DNA of 64,000 nucleotides from CAWCFV01 sp963794995 (GTDB lineage: Bacteria > Actinomycetota > Actinomycetes > JACCUZ01): NCBI GenBank assembly GCA_963794995.1, contig CAWCFV010000002.1, forward strand, positions 1,054,001 through 1,118,000, given 5' to 3'. Both the position numbers and the translations under genes were made by a program. The stretch's first letter is position 1. The number at the start of each line of letters is the position of its first letter. Positions 26,661 to 34,538 of the stretch are shown here, piece after piece. The notes below the pieces were generated by a model, which was given only the letters and a program-made list of their open reading frames with translations, was not told where the DNA came from and ran no database searches.

Positions 26661-27977
26661 TCAGTGACCGACTGCGGCCGCGCCCTTCTCGCCGACCAGC
26701 CGGCCCTCGGCGAACCTGGCCAGGTCGAACGGCGCGATGATCTCGGGGGTCTTTCCGGTGGCGACCAGCTCGGCCATCGCCTCGCCGGAGACCGGGCCGG
26801 CCTTGTAGCCGTAGGTGCCCCAGCCGACGTCGACCAGGAAGCCGTCGACCGGCGTGACCCCCATGATCGGCGAGTAGTCCGGCGTCATGTCGCACAGACC
26901 CGCCCACTGCCGGAGCAGCCTCAGCTTGGAGATGCCCGGCATGAGCTCGAGCACGTGGCCCGCGAGCTCCTCGGTGAACTCCAGCGAGCCGCGGGTCGAG
27001 TACGACGGGTAGGGGTCGACGCTCGCGCCGAACACCAGCTCGCCCCGGTCGGTCTGGCTGACGTAGACGTGCAGGGTGCCCGACACCACGACGGTCTTGA
27101 GAAAGCCCTTGACCGGTTCGGTGACGGCAGCCTGCAACGGATGTGTCGTGATCGGCAGCTGCACCCCGGCCATGGCCGAGACCAGCGACGACCAGCCGGC
27201 GGTGCAGTTGACCACGACCGGCGCCGAGACGGGCCCCCTCGAGGTCTGCACCCCGGTGACCCGGTCCCCGGTCACGTCGATCCCGAGCACCTCCGTGTTC
27301 TGGTGGATCTGCGCGCCGAGGAAGTCGGCAGCCCGGGCGTACCCCCAGTTGACGGCGTCGTGACGGATCGTCCCGCCGGGCGGGTGGTACAGCGCGCCGA
27401 GCACGGGATACCGGGCCTCGGGGGACGTGTCCATGTACGGCACGAGCCGCTTGATCTCGTCGGGGCCGATCACGTCGGAGTCGACGCCTTGCACCTTGTT
27501 GACCTCGGCGCGCCAGCGCATCGTGCGCAGCGAGCTGTCGTTGTGCGCCAGCGTGAGGTGCCCGCGCTGCTCGAACATCACGTTGAAGTTGAGCTCCACC
27601 GCGAGGTTCTCGTAGAGCTTGACCGACCGGTCGTAGAACGTGACGCCTTCCGGGGTCAGGTAGTTGGACCGGATGATCGCGGTGTTGCGCCCCGACCCGC
27701 CGCCGCCGACATAGGCCTTGTCAAGGACCGCGACGCGAGTGATGCCGTGGTGTGCCGCGAGGTAGTAGGCGGTCGCCAGGCCGTGCACGCCGGCACCGAT
27801 GATCACCACGTCGTACGCCGGGGCGAGGTCGTGCTCGCGCCAGGCGCGGGGCCAGGGGGCGGACGACAGCCCGCGCCAGGCCAGATCGAAGGCCGAGTAC
27901 CGGGCAGGGCCGGAGCGGCGGCGACTGCGGACGGGAGCGGCCTGCGCAGCGTTCGCCGCCTTGGCCGAGCGTTTCAC
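26661..27977 (-). CDS. soxB: sarcosine oxidase beta-type subunit (SoxB / MgdA)
   Basis: 438 residues. The FAD motif is VVIIGAGVHGLATAYYLA. The motif GGTIRHDAVNWG contains the His that carries the covalent FMN in heterotetrameric sarcosine oxidase (His173 in the Corynebacterium beta subunit). It is the catalytic amine-oxidising subunit. GTG 27977 was chosen because GGGGGAAGG lies 8-10 nt upstream; the longer open frame to 28085 runs through the promoter. The N-terminal 25 residues before ARYSAFDLAWRGL are a basic Ala/Arg extension not usual for the family. Confidence 0.9.
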   Translation of the reverse strand: MKRSAKAANAAQAAPVRSRRRSGPARYSAFDLAWRGLSSAPWPRAWREHDLAPAYDVVIIGAGVHGLATAYYLAAHHGITRVAVLDKAYVGGGGSGRNTAIIRSNYLTPEGVTFYDRSVKLYENLAVELNFNVMFEQRGHLTLAHNDSSLRTMRWRAEVNKVQGVDSDVIGPDEIKRLVPYMDTSPEARYPVLGALYHPPGGTIRHDAVNWGYARAADFLGAQIHQNTEVLGIDVTGDRVTGVQTSRGPVSAPVVVNCTAGWSSLVSAMAGVQLPITTHPLQAAVTEPVKGFLKTVVVSGTLHVYVSQTDRGELVFGASVDPYPSYSTRGSLEFTEELAGHVLELMPGISKLRLLRQWAGLCDMTPDYSPIMGVTPVDGFLVDVGWGTYGYKAGPVSGEAMAELVATGKTPEIIAPFDLARFAEGRLVGEKGAAAVGH

Positions 27978-28042
27978 GAGGTTCAACCTTCCCCCCCAGG
28001 TGACGCCGCAGGACTCATGAAGGCCCTCTCCTGATCGCTGGA

Positions 28043-28071
28043 ACCATAGATGCTGCCGGAAACACTGTCCA
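28043..28071 (-). promoter_or_regulatory. promoter of the soxBDAG-fhs-folD operon with shared motif
   Basis: TGGACA (28066-28071) and TATGGT (28043-28048) on the minus strand are 17 bp apart, a sigma-70-type match. The 11-mer ACAGTGTTTCC (28058-28068, minus strand), also present before gmaS in the same relative orientation, overlaps the -35 and spacer: a likely operator. Confidence 0.6.
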
Positions 28072-28089
28072 CTACTCGTAAACAACTGC

Positions 28090-28785
28090 TCAGGATGTCG
28101 GCATGCCCCCGTACGCCTTGATGGACAGGAACTGGACCGGCAGGGCCAGCAGGTTGCGCGGACCGTGGGTCACCTCGCCGTCGAGCTGTAACGCGTCACC
28201 GGGCTCGAGCACGTAGGTCGCGTTGCCGACGCCGTACTCCATCCGGCCGGCGAGCATGTACAGCAGCTCGGTCCCCGGGTGCTGGTACAGCGGGAACACC
28301 TCGCTGCGCTCCAAGAGGGTGACGAGAACCGGCTCCAGTCGCTGGTGGGCCCCGCGCATGCTGCCGAGCAGCTGGTACCGGTGCCCGCTGCGACTGCCCT
28401 TGTGCACGATGTCGAAGCCCCTGCCGGCCTTGACGAACAGCACGTCGCGTTCCTCGTCCAGCCCTCGGAAGAACGAGGTCAGCGGGACGTCCAGCGCCAG
28501 CGAGAGCCGGGTCAGCGTGCTCAGGCTCGGTGAGGTCTGGGAGTTCTCGAGCTTGGAGAGCATGCCCTTGGACAGGCCGCTCATCGCCGCGAGCTGGGCG
28601 ACCGTGAGGCCGCCTTCCTGCCGGAACTCGCGCAGTCTGGCCGCGATCACGCTGCCGACGGCGAGCTCGAGCGACGCGCTGTCGTCGATCTCGGCCGGGA
28701 CCCGCGCGCGGCTCGCCTTCGGGGCCGGTCGCCGCGGCTGGGCGCTCTTCTTCGCCGACGCCGCGGCCCGCTTGCGTACCGGCAT
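28090..28785 (-). CDS. XRE-family regulator with C-terminal cupin domain
   Basis: 231 residues: a basic Ala/Lys/Arg-rich N-terminus (1-30), a helix-turn-helix (VAQLAAMSGLSKGMLSKLE, about 70-90), and a cupin (YQHPGTELLYMLAGRMEYG, then LEPGDALQLDGEVTHGP). This layout is that of SutR/PuuR-like regulators that sense small catabolites through the cupin. It starts 2 nt after mgsC and stands just before the sox promoter, so it is the obvious candidate to control the methylamine island and bind the shared 11-bp motif. Confidence 0.88.
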   Translation of the reverse strand: MPVRKRAAASAKKSAQPRRPAPKASRARVPAEIDDSASLELAVGSVIAARLREFRQEGGLTVAQLAAMSGLSKGMLSKLENSQTSPSLSTLTRLSLALDVPLTSFFRGLDEERDVLFVKAGRGFDIVHKGSRSGHRYQLLGSMRGAHQRLEPVLVTLLERSEVFPLYQHPGTELLYMLAGRMEYGVGNATYVLEPGDALQLDGEVTHGPRNLLALPVQFLSIKAYGGMPTS

Positions 28786-28787
28786 GG

Positions 28788-30194
28788 TCAGACCCGCCCG
28801 GGGATCCAGCTGGTGCCGGCGAGGGGCACCTGCGCCATGGCTGCCGCCTCGACCGTGAGGGCCACCAGGTCCTCCGGCTCCAGGTTGTGCACGCTGGACT
28901 TGCCGCAGGCCCGGGCCAGCGTCGTCAGCTCCATCGTCATGGCCTTGAGGTAGTTGGTCATCCAGCGGGCGCCCACGTCGGGGTCGAGCCGCCGCTCGAG
29001 GTCCGGGTCCTGCGTCGTGACGCCGACCGGGCAGCGCCCGGTGTGGCAGTGGTGGCAGAAGCCGGGAGCGGTGCCGAGGGCGGCATAGTCGGCGGTGGCG
29101 TCGCGGGGCTCGCCGTCCTGCAGGTAGCTCCGGCTGTTGCAGCCGAGTGCGATCAGGGACCCGACCCCGATGGAGACGGCCGTCGCACCGAGCGCCAGCG
29201 CCTTGGCCGCGTCGGCCCCGGAACGGATGCCGCCGGAGACGATGAGCTGGACCTCGTCGGACTTCCCGACCTCGCGCAGGGCCTCGGCGGCGAGCCGGAC
29301 CGCGGGCAGGGTCGGGATGCCGGCGTGCTCGATGAAGACGTCCTGCGTCGCCCCCGTGCCGCCCTGCATGCCGTCGACGACGACGACGTCGGCACCGGCG
29401 GCCACCGCGAGCTTGACGTCGTTCGCCACCCGGGTGGCGCCCACCTTGACGTAGATCGGCTTCTGCCAGTCGGTGGCCTCGCGCAGCTCGGCGATCTTGA
29501 TGGTCAGGTCGTCCGGGCCGGTCCAGTCGGGATGGCGCGAGGCCGAGCGCTGGTCGATCCCCGGCGGGAGCGTCCGCATGGCGGCCACCCGCTCGCTGAC
29601 CTTCTGGCCGAGGAGCATCCCGCCCCCGCCGGGCTTGGCCCCCTGGCCGATCACGACCTCGATCGCGTCCGCCTGGTGCAGGTCGGCCGGGTTGAAGCCG
29701 TAGCGCGACGGAAGGCATTGGTAGACCAGCGTCTTGGACGCCGACCGCTCCTCCTGGGTCATCCCCCCGTCACCCGTGGTCGTCGACGTGCCCAGCGCGG
29801 TCGCGGCGCGCCCCAGGGCCTCCTTGGCGTGCGCGGACAGCGAGCCGAAGCTCATGCCGGCGATGGTGATGGGGATGTCGAGGACGAGTGGCTTCTCGGC
29901 GTACCGGCTGCCCAGCACCGTCGTGGTGTCGCAGCGCTCCCGGTAGCCCTCCAGGGGGTAGCGCGAGGCCGAGGCCGTGAGGAAGGAGAGGTCGTCGAAG
30001 CTGGGCAGGCGGCGTTTCGCCCCCCACCCGCGGATCTCGTAGCGACCGTTCTCGGCCATGAACTGGATCTGCTCGATCACGGTGGGCGGGAAGGTCTCGC
30101 TGCGACGTAGGGACGGGATCGCCGGCCCTGGGTCGGCGGACCCGTTAGAGCCGGGATGCCCAGCGCCATCGGCCGTGCCGAGAGGGAGGTCCAT
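28788..30194 (-). CDS. FMN-binding glutamate synthase-type protein; N-methylglutamate synthase subunit C (MgsC)
   Basis: 468 residues, equivalent to the FMN/Fe-S domain of GltB. The barrel motifs are PITIAGMSFGSLS, GQGAKPGGGGML, VDGMQGGTGA and SGGIRSGADAAKA, and the Fe-S cysteines are in GFCHHCHTGRCPVGVTTQ. It is encoded right after separate GXGXG and amidotransferase genes, exactly the three-way split of glutamate synthase domains seen in N-methylglutamate synthase (MgsABC, also called GlxBCD). It would transfer the methylamino group of gamma-glutamylmethylamide to form N-methylglutamate. Confidence 0.82.
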   Translation of the reverse strand: MDLPLGTADGAGHPGSNGSADPGPAIPSLRRSETFPPTVIEQIQFMAENGRYEIRGWGAKRRLPSFDDLSFLTASASRYPLEGYRERCDTTTVLGSRYAEKPLVLDIPITIAGMSFGSLSAHAKEALGRAATALGTSTTTGDGGMTQEERSASKTLVYQCLPSRYGFNPADLHQADAIEVVIGQGAKPGGGGMLLGQKVSERVAAMRTLPPGIDQRSASRHPDWTGPDDLTIKIAELREATDWQKPIYVKVGATRVANDVKLAVAAGADVVVVDGMQGGTGATQDVFIEHAGIPTLPAVRLAAEALREVGKSDEVQLIVSGGIRSGADAAKALALGATAVSIGVGSLIALGCNSRSYLQDGEPRDATADYAALGTAPGFCHHCHTGRCPVGVTTQDPDLERRLDPDVGARWMTNYLKAMTMELTTLARACGKSSVHNLEPEDLVALTVEAAAMAQVPLAGTSWIPGRV

Positions 30195-30199
30195 GTCGT

Positions 30200-30877
30200 C
30201 TAGTACCTCTGCGTCTTGAGCGCGTCGAAGTTGTACAGCTGCTTGGCCGAGGCGACCCGGGTCACGTTCTGGGGGTCGATGTGCTCGAACCCGCTGAGCT
30301 CGACGAGCTTCTTCACCTGGAGCACGTCGGACTCCGTCAGGTCCTCGACGCGCGCGTCCGCGCCGAGGCCACGGACCCGGCCGTGGACGTAGACGACGGC
30401 CTCGTAGAGCGAGTCGCCCAGCGCCTCGCCCGCGTCCCCGCCGACGAGGATCGTGCCGGCCTGCGCCATGAACGCGCTCACGTTGCCTACGTCGCCGGCG
30501 ACGACGAGCGTGCCCCCCTTGAGGGAGATCCCGGCGCGCAGCGAGGCGTCCCCCGCGACGATGACGCAGCCGCCGTGGGCGCTCGCGGCAGCCGCCTCGG
30601 AGGCGTTGCCGTTGACCCGCACGACGCCGCGCATGAGGTTCTCGGCGACCCCCCACCCGACGGACCCGTTCACCGTCACGTCGGGTCCGTCGCTCAGCCC
30701 GGCGACGTAGTAGCCCGCGTTGCCCTCGATGGTGATGTCGAGATGGTGCTGGAGGCCGACCGCGAGGTTGTGCGTGCCCCACGGGTCGGTGATGGTGACC
30801 TGCGTACCGGCGGGCAGGGCGCGCAGGGCGCGGTTGATCTCCTTGACCGAGGTGTCGGCGCAGCTCAGCGTGACCAT
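30200..30877 (-). CDS. GXGXG-domain protein; N-methylglutamate synthase subunit B (MgsB)
   Basis: 225 residues, a right-handed beta-helix with repeated Gly motifs (IEGNAGYYVAG, VNGSVGWGVAE, VVAGDVGNVSA, LVGGDAGEALG), equal to the GltB C-terminal GXGXG domain. The ATG at 30877 has GAGGAGGT upstream and overlaps mgsA by 13 nt; mgsC follows after 5 nt. It is structural, supporting the amidotransferase-synthase channel. Confidence 0.82.
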   Translation of the reverse strand: MVTLSCADTSVKEINRALRALPAGTQVTITDPWGTHNLAVGLQHHLDITIEGNAGYYVAGLSDGPDVTVNGSVGWGVAENLMRGVVRVNGNASEAAAASAHGGCVIVAGDASLRAGISLKGGTLVVAGDVGNVSAFMAQAGTILVGGDAGEALGDSLYEAVVYVHGRVRGLGADARVEDLTESDVLQVKKLVELSGFEHIDPQNVTRVASAKQLYNFDALKTQRY

Positions 30878-31761
30878 GCATGCACCTCCTCGGGCATCGG
30901 CTCGAAGACCCTGGCCTTCTCGATCCCCGGCAGCGTCGCGAGGGCGTGGTACTCGCTCGCGACGGCCACGTAGCGCTCGGACTCGGCCACGACGAGGGGC
31001 TTGCAGGCGAAGGGGTCCCGGACGATCGCGAACTGGTCGCGGGTCGTCACCAGCAGGGTGAAGAACCCGTCGAACTCCTTGAGCACCATGCGCAGCGCGT
31101 CGCCCAGGTCGTCGCCGTCGTCGAGCCGCCGGCCGATGTAGCGGGCTGCCACCTCGGAGTCGTTGTCGGTCTCGCACCGGATCCCTTGGTCCTCCAGCCG
31201 GCGCCGCACGGACGCGTGGTTGGAGAACGACCCGTTGTGGACGAGGCACAGGTCCGACGACGGCGCGAACGGGTGCGAGTGGGCCGTGGTGACGGCCGAC
31301 TCGGTGGCCAGCCGGGTGTGGCCGATGGCCTGGTAGCCGGCGATCTGCGCGACCCCGTAGCGGTCGCAGATGTCGCGTGCTGCGCCGACGTCCTTGTAGA
31401 TCTCCAGCGCCGACCCGTAGCCGACCACGGAGACGTCCGGCGCCACCGACGACAGCGCACTGAGGGCGGAGTCGGCCGGACCGTCGGTCTCGAACAGCGC
31501 GATCGTGCCCTTGTCCACCAGCTCGACGGGTCGACCGGTGGCGAGCTCCAGCTCCTTGGCCGTCGCCGGCCAGTCGGTGCCGCCTCCTGCCGCGCGAAGG
31601 GACAGCCGGAGGCGTCCACCGGGAAGGGGGTCGGTGTAGAGCGCGATACCCGCGGCGTCAGGGCCGCGCATCGTCATGGCCGAGACCATCGGGACCAGCA
31701 GCTGCCCGAGCCGCGGCTCCAGCGAGAGGTCGGTCAGGTGCAGGCCGACGATTCCGCACAT
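30865..31761 (-). CDS. class II glutamine amidotransferase; N-methylglutamate synthase subunit A (MgsA)
   Basis: 298 residues. Cys2 (MCGIVGLHLTD) is the N-terminal nucleophile; MRGPDAAGIALY, GHTRLATESAVTTAHSHPF and LVHNGSFSNH are the substrate-binding blocks of class II (Ntn) amidotransferases. Here the amide cleaved would be that of gamma-glutamylmethylamide, releasing methylamine inside the complex. It is first in the mgsABC-xre run, with GGAAGG before the ATG, and divergent from gmaS across 162 bp. Confidence 0.85.
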   Translation of the reverse strand: MCGIVGLHLTDLSLEPRLGQLLVPMVSAMTMRGPDAAGIALYTDPLPGGRLRLSLRAAGGGTDWPATAKELELATGRPVELVDKGTIALFETDGPADSALSALSSVAPDVSVVGYGSALEIYKDVGAARDICDRYGVAQIAGYQAIGHTRLATESAVTTAHSHPFAPSSDLCLVHNGSFSNHASVRRRLEDQGIRCETDNDSEVAARYIGRRLDDGDDLGDALRMVLKEFDGFFTLLVTTRDQFAIVRDPFACKPLVVAESERYVAVASEYHALATLPGIEKARVFEPMPEEVHAWSR

Positions 31762-31821
31762 GGGGCTCCACCTTCCAATAACCTGCGCCAGGGTCTAGCG
31801 CTTCGCGTCAACTGAGAGTAC

Positions 31822-31832
31822 ACAGTGTTTCC
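31822..31832 (+). promoter_or_regulatory. shared ACAGTGTTTCC motif in the mgsA-gmaS divergent region
   Basis: The same 11-mer occurs in the soxB promoter, oriented alike relative to its gene, and flanking bases also partly agree (AGT then two bases from the motif end). It lies about midway in the 162-bp region shared by mgsA and gmaS, a candidate site for the XRE-cupin regulator. Confidence 0.5.
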
Positions 31833-31923
31833 CGTACAGCAACAGTGACGAGCCCGTACGTTCCCCGTCATCGACCACCCAGCCCACTGCCGGCAGACCA
31901 CAGCAGACAGGAGCGGACCAGGC

Positions 31924-33282
31924 ATGACTGATGCCCGCGAGCACTTCGTGGCGCGAGCCACCGAGGACGAGATCGAGTTCTTCTTCGCGATGTTCGTGGA
32001 CATGCACGGCAAGCCGTGCGCGAAGCTGATCCCCTTCTCGAGCATCGAGGTCCTGCTCGACGGCGGTGCCGGCTTCGCCGGGTTCGCGGCCGGACCCCTG
32101 GGACAGACCCCCGCGGACCCGGACATCATGGGAGTCCCGGACCTCGACTCCTACGTCCGCGTCCCGTGGCAGCCGGGGCTGGCTGTCGTGCAGTGCGACC
32201 CGCACGTCAACGGCGAGCCCTGGCCGTATGCCCCGCGAGTGATCCTCAAGCGACAGCTGGCCCAGCTCGCCGAGCGGGACCTGACCTACATGACCGGCGT
32301 CGAGGCGGAGTACATGCTGGTCCGGCGGACCGATGACGGCGGCATCACGGTCGGTGACCCCCTCGACACGGCCACGTCCCCCTGCTACGACGTCAAGGCG
32401 CTCAGCCGCATGTACCCGCACCTGACCGCCGTCTCGCGCCACATGAACGAGCTCGGGTGGACGAACTACGCCAACGACCACGAGGACGCCAACGGGCAGT
32501 TCGAGCAGAACTTCAAGTACGCCGACGCCCTCACCACGGCGGACCGGCTGATCTTCTTCCGCTACATGGTGCACACCCTGGCCCAGCAGGCCGGGCTGAC
32601 AGCGACGTTCATGCCCAAGCCGTTCGCGAACCTGACCGGTAACGGCCTGCACGTGCACTCCAGCCTCTGGGACAGCAAGACGGGTGCAGAGCTGTTCGCC
32701 ACCGACGACGACCCGCGAGGTCTCGGCCTGTCTCCGATGGCCTACCACTTCGCCGCCGGCCTGATCCGCCACGCGCCGGCGACGGTCGCGGTCAGCTGCC
32801 CCATCGTCAACTCCTACAAGCGAATGGGGGTCGGCGCGCCGGACTCGGGCGCCACCTGGGCGCCCTCCTACGCCACGTACGGCGGCAACAACCGCACCCA
32901 GATGCTGCGTGTCCCCGAGGGCGGGCGGATCGAGCACCGGGGCTGCGACGGGGCGGCGAACCCGTACCTCACCTTCGCCGTCATGCTGGCCGCCGGCATG
33001 GCCGGCATCGACGAGGAGCTCGACCCCGGCGAGCCGAACGAGGACAACCTCTTCCAGATCTCCCCCGCCGAGGTCAGCGCCCGCGGAATCCGGGCCATGC
33101 CGCCGACGCTCCTGCACGCCGTCGACGAGCTGGTCCAGGACGACGTCGTCAGGGCAGCCCTGGGCAAGTGCCCGAACGGCGACTACGTCGACTACTTCGC
33201 CGACATCAAGCGGGCGGAGTTCGGGGCCTGGCACCAGGAGGTCACGCGGGGCGAGATCGACCGCTACCTCACCCAGATCTGA
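31924..33282 (+). CDS. glutamine synthetase-like ligase, probable gamma-glutamylmethylamide synthetase
   Basis: 452 residues of the glutamine synthetase superfamily. GVEAEYML, NGLHVHSSLWD, GNNRTQMLRVPE and RIEHRGCDGAANPYL are the metal/ATP/glutamate sites. Proteins of this branch are commonly named 'type III glutamine synthetase', but GMAS (gmaS) belongs to it, and the divergent mgsABC plus the mgd-type operon make methylamine the likely nitrogen substrate (Glu + methylamine + ATP to gamma-glutamylmethylamide). An AGGAGC site precedes the ATG. A true ammonia-using enzyme cannot be excluded from sequence alone. Confidence 0.8.
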   Translation: MTDAREHFVARATEDEIEFFFAMFVDMHGKPCAKLIPFSSIEVLLDGGAGFAGFAAGPLGQTPADPDIMGVPDLDSYVRVPWQPGLAVVQCDPHVNGEPWPYAPRVILKRQLAQLAERDLTYMTGVEAEYMLVRRTDDGGITVGDPLDTATSPCYDVKALSRMYPHLTAVSRHMNELGWTNYANDHEDANGQFEQNFKYADALTTADRLIFFRYMVHTLAQQAGLTATFMPKPFANLTGNGLHVHSSLWDSKTGAELFATDDDPRGLGLSPMAYHFAAGLIRHAPATVAVSCPIVNSYKRMGVGAPDSGATWAPSYATYGGNNRTQMLRVPEGGRIEHRGCDGAANPYLTFAVMLAAGMAGIDEELDPGEPNEDNLFQISPAEVSARGIRAMPPTLLHAVDELVQDDVVRAALGKCPNGDYVDYFADIKRAEFGAWHQEVTRGEIDRYLTQI

Positions 33283-33439
33283 GGCCGGCAGAAATTGTTC
33301 CGAGACCCTGTCGGGTTGCGCTGGCGGCTGCTATGTTCCGCAGCCAGTTGGATCTCCACTGCTCACCTTCGTTTCCTTGCGTTAAACAGCACCGCCGGCC
33401 GGCGCGCCGTTGGGAGCGCCGCGAAGGAGGAGGACCCGC

Positions 33440-33883
33440 GTGGACGTGAACAGACCTCAGGACTCCGCCGATCCACCGCCGCCCACCTCCCCGGCGGAGC
33501 CGAGCGACCCGCTCGAGGCCGCCGAGGAGGTCCTCCACCCGTCGGACGCCTCGGCCGACCTCGCCGTCCAGGCGCAGATGGACACGCTCTACCAGCGTGA
33601 CCGGGTGATGGCGGTGGGCTTCCTGGTCGCCCTGCTGATCGTCCTGCCGTTCATCCTGATCGCGCTCTGGTCGGTGATGCCGGGTGCGGGCGTCAAGGTC
33701 GTGCTGGTCGCGAGCGCGGTCGTCCTGGCGCTCTACAACGGCGGGTCGATCCTCAAGCTGCTCGACAACTACCGCCGGGACCGCGACTTCATCTACCGCC
33801 GGGACGTCGCCCACCTCCGCCAGCTCCGTGAGGTCCGCCGGGAGCTGCGAGAGGCCAAGCAGCAGTCGAGGGCAACCCGATGA
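33440..33883 (+). CDS. small membrane protein, two helices (permease-linked)
   Basis: 147 residues from GTG 33440 with a strong AAGGAGGAGG site. A Pro/Ser/Glu-rich N-terminus (1-45), two membrane helices (about 58-82 and 85-105), then a strongly charged Arg/Glu-rich helix (DNYRRDRDFIYRRDVAHLRQ). I do not recognise the family. It overlaps the next gene by 4 nt (ATGA) and is the first of three small membrane-protein genes leading into the permease, so an accessory transport role is likely. Confidence 0.6.
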   Translation: MDVNRPQDSADPPPPTSPAEPSDPLEAAEEVLHPSDASADLAVQAQMDTLYQRDRVMAVGFLVALLIVLPFILIALWSVMPGAGVKVVLVASAVVLALYNGGSILKLLDNYRRDRDFIYRRDVAHLRQLREVRRELREAKQQSRATR

Positions 33884-34362
33884 GCGCGCCGCAGGCCGGC
33901 CCGGCGGGTGCCCCCTACGAGCCCCCCAAGCAGAGCGTCCGCGGACAGCTGGTCGACTCCGTGATCATCCTGCTGCTCCTGTTCGTCGTGCTGTTCGGCG
34001 TCACCTACTACACCGAGTCCAGCGGGAGCAGCGCCTCCGGGAAGACCGTCGCACTGTCCGAGCTGCCGCTCACGCCGGACGAGCGGACCCAGTACCAGAA
34101 GCTCATCGACGACGACCTGGTGGACCTCGAGACGGTCAACGAGCAGGTCATGAGCCAGCTCCCGAGCGACGACAAGTACCCGATCGGTCTCGGCGCCGCG
34201 CTGCTCACCTTCGGGGTGATCGGCGCCTACCTCCTGTTCATCTACGGCATGTCCTTCAAGCAGTACCGGGAGGTCATCGGCGAACGTTTCGGCCCCGCGG
34301 GCGCCGACGGCGCACCCCCCGGCGACGACCTGTCCACGCCACGACCGGAGGTGCAGCGATGA
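33880..34362 (+). CDS. small membrane protein, two helices (permease-linked)
   Basis: 160 residues with one helix at about 25-43 (DSVIILLLLFVVLFGVTYYT) and another at about 105-125 (LGAALLTFGVIGAYLLFIYG), between which lies an 60-residue external segment rich in Asp/Glu. The C-terminus is acidic and Pro-rich. No family is recognised. It overlaps both neighbours by 4 nt (ATGA), so it is tightly coupled to the permease genes. Confidence 0.6.
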   Translation: MSAPQAGPAGAPYEPPKQSVRGQLVDSVIILLLLFVVLFGVTYYTESSGSSASGKTVALSELPLTPDERTQYQKLIDDDLVDLETVNEQVMSQLPSDDKYPIGLGAALLTFGVIGAYLLFIYGMSFKQYREVIGERFGPAGADGAPPGDDLSTPRPEVQR

Positions 34363-34538
34363 TCGTCCCGGTGCTCGAGTACGCCGCCTGGGCCATCAGC
34401 GCCGCGCTCGGCGGGTGGATGGTCCTGGACGCGATCAAGGTGTCCCGCAACTACGACGAGGAGTTCCTCACGACCTCCGTCGAGGGCATCGACGAGCTGC
34501 TCGTCGCCGACGCCGAGGCCAGAGGGGCGGGACAGTGA
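34359..34538 (+). CDS. very small membrane protein, 59 aa (permease-linked)
   Basis: One helix near the N-terminus (VLEYAAWAISAALGGWMVLD) and an acidic tail (SRNYDEEFLTTSVEGIDELL). The start ATG 34359 overlaps the previous stop, and its stop overlaps the GTG of the permease. Such a small coupled protein may be a regulatory or stabilising subunit of the transporter. Confidence 0.55.
   Translation: MIVPVLEYAAWAISAALGGWMVLDAIKVSRNYDEEFLTTSVEGIDELLVADAEARGAGQ

Noticed and set aside
20307..27977. A plain sarcosine/glycine-betaine degradation operon
   Set aside because: Not excluded, but gmaS, mgsABC and a permease adjoin, and the usual glyA, sdaA or dimethylglycine genes are missing; the N-methylglutamate reading explains more genes.
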